Source: an uncultured Planctomycetaceae bacterium
Lineage (GTDB): Bacteria > Planctomycetota > Planctomycetia > Planctomycetales > Planctomycetaceae
NCBI GenBank assembly: GCA_937952455.1
Contig: CALFYU010000172.1
Span: 1 to 5,905 of the forward strand
Length of the DNA: 5,905 nt
Reading direction: 5' to 3'
The stretch's first letter is position 1; every line of letters starts with the position of its first letter. Positions 5,045 through 5,905 of this stretch are shown piece by piece. Position numbers and translations under genes: made by a program. The notes beneath the pieces are model-generated. The model made no database searches, was not told the origin of the DNA, and was given only the letters and a program-made list of their open reading frames with translations.

Positions 5045-5869
5045 ATGCGTACGATCGTCGTCATGAATCAAAAAGGGGGTGTCGGGAAGACCACCACCAG
5101 CGTCAATCTCTCGGCCGGGTTGGCCGCTGCCGGCCGCCGCGTTTGTATGATCGATCTCGATCCGCAAGCACACGCCTCGCTGCACGTCGGCATCGAAGCC
5201 CACGGCAAGACTGCCACCATCTATGACGTGTTTGCCGAATCGAAAACGCTCGGCGAAGCGCGGCAGCTCGTGGCCTCGAACTTGTGGTGTGTGCCGTCGA
5301 ACATTGATCTGGCCGCCGCCGAGATGGAACTGGCCGACGTTCCCGGTCGCGAGTTGATCTTAAAAGCGGCGATTAATGAATCGCGGCAAAATGAAACCTA
5401 CGATTATATCGTGATGGACTGTCCTCCTTCGCTGGGGGTGCTGACGGTCAATGCGTTGGCGGCCGCTGAAGAAGTGTTCATCCCTCTGCAGCCGCACTTT
5501 CTGGCGCTGCATGGGCTGTCCAAGCTGTTTGAGACGACGGCGCTCGTCAACCGGCGGCTGAATCGCCAATTGCGGGTCAGCGGCGTGGTGCTGTGCATGT
5601 ATGAAACCGGCACGCGTCTGGCGGCCGACATTGCCGAGGACCTTTCGCAGTTCCTGATGAACAGCGACCCGCACGCCGCCTGGGCGGGGGCTCGTATTGT
5701 CCGCAGCAAGATTCGGCGAAATATCAAGCTGGCCGAGGCTCCCAGCCACGGCAAACCCATTTTTCAATACGCGCCGAAATGTCACGGCGCTGAAGACTAC
5801 GCGGCCTTGATCGAAGAGGTGATGGATAGCGAAGCCTCCGGGGTCGTGACCACGGCGCAAGCCGCTTAA
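5045..5869 (+). CDS. parA: ParA/Soj-family chromosome-partitioning ATPase (274 aa)
   Basis: A deviant-Walker ATPase of the ParA/Soj/MinD superfamily; such proteins bind DNA nonspecifically as ATP dimers and, stimulated by ParB, drive segregation of chromosome or plasmid origins or position other cargo. The Walker A loop with the signature lysine is [10 protein letters not shown] (9-18, Lys10 and Lys15), the A' motif is DLDPQAHAS (37-45), and Walker B is [10 protein letters not shown] (119-128, Asp125). [12 protein letters not shown] (147-158) and the C-terminal [16 protein letters not shown] (224-239) are typical of Soj-type ParA, with the basic residues used for DNA binding. The N-terminus starts straight at the ATPase fold, without the helix-turn-helix found in P1-type ParA. 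Length is usual for Soj. The window ends 36 bases after the stop, so a parB cannot be seen. An orphan ParA that positions another cargo is the alternative, so the symbol is a family label. Confidence 0.88.
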   Translation: MRTIVVMNQKGGVGKTTTSVNLSAGLAAAGRRVCMIDLDPQAHASLHVGIEAHGKTATIYDVFAESKTLGEARQLVASNLWCVPSNIDLAAAEMELADVPGRELILKAAINESRQNETYDYIVMDCPPSLGVLTVNALAAAEEVFIPLQPHFLALHGLSKLFETTALVNRRLNRQLRVSGVVLCMYETGTRLAADIAEDLSQFLMNSDPHAAWAGARIVRSKIRRNIKLAEAPSHGKPIFQYAPKCHGAEDYAALIEEVMDSEASGVVTTAQAA

Positions 5870-5905
5870 CGTCATTTGTCGTTACCAGTTCGAAAGCGCT
5901 CTACT

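Noticed and set aside
5360..5875. Minus-strand open frame of 171 codons
   Set aside because: Antisense to parA, whose motifs are complete and uninterrupted.

Overview
The window looks like chromosomal DNA from a planctomycete (Planctomycetota). The reasons are the SLBB-type polysaccharide export protein with the lineage's typical C-terminal wording, a short secreted Gln/Asn-rich protein ending in a TGHPTSFMNYGQYY-type motif, and a long acidic low-complexity envelope protein. The DNA is moderately GC-rich. The assignment rests on remembered family resemblance, not on a search.

Layout. Positions 1-393 (+) hold the C-terminal part of a polysaccharide export protein cut by the window edge. After a 200-base gap with a good promoter and a structured leader comes a small secreted protein (595-990, +), closed by a strong intrinsic terminator (1037-1080). 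A run of four minus-strand genes follows: an acidic membrane-anchored protein (3390-4646), a PilZ-domain protein (2738-3094), a DUF2784 membrane protein (2219-2650) and a class 1-like dihydroorotate dehydrogenase (1114-2178). The last three are closely spaced and could be one transcript. A 398-base divergent gap (4647-5044) carries a REP-like double hairpin, and the window ends with a complete ParA/Soj-type ATPase (5045-5869, +).

How it fits together. The first two genes are both envelope-related. The minus-strand genes do not make an obvious pathway: a c-di-GMP-type sensor domain, a small membrane protein and an FMN oxidoreductase. ParA would normally work with a ParB and a centromere-like site, but neither is visible here. 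I see no tRNA, rRNA, CRISPR array, transposase or prophage gene. I do not see a clear new defence or mobile system. The most distinctive signals are non-coding: a family of 23-nt hairpins built as 9-bp arms around a 5-nt loop, twice in the divergent gap and once more in the 3390 gene's 3' region, and a leader structure before the small secreted protein.
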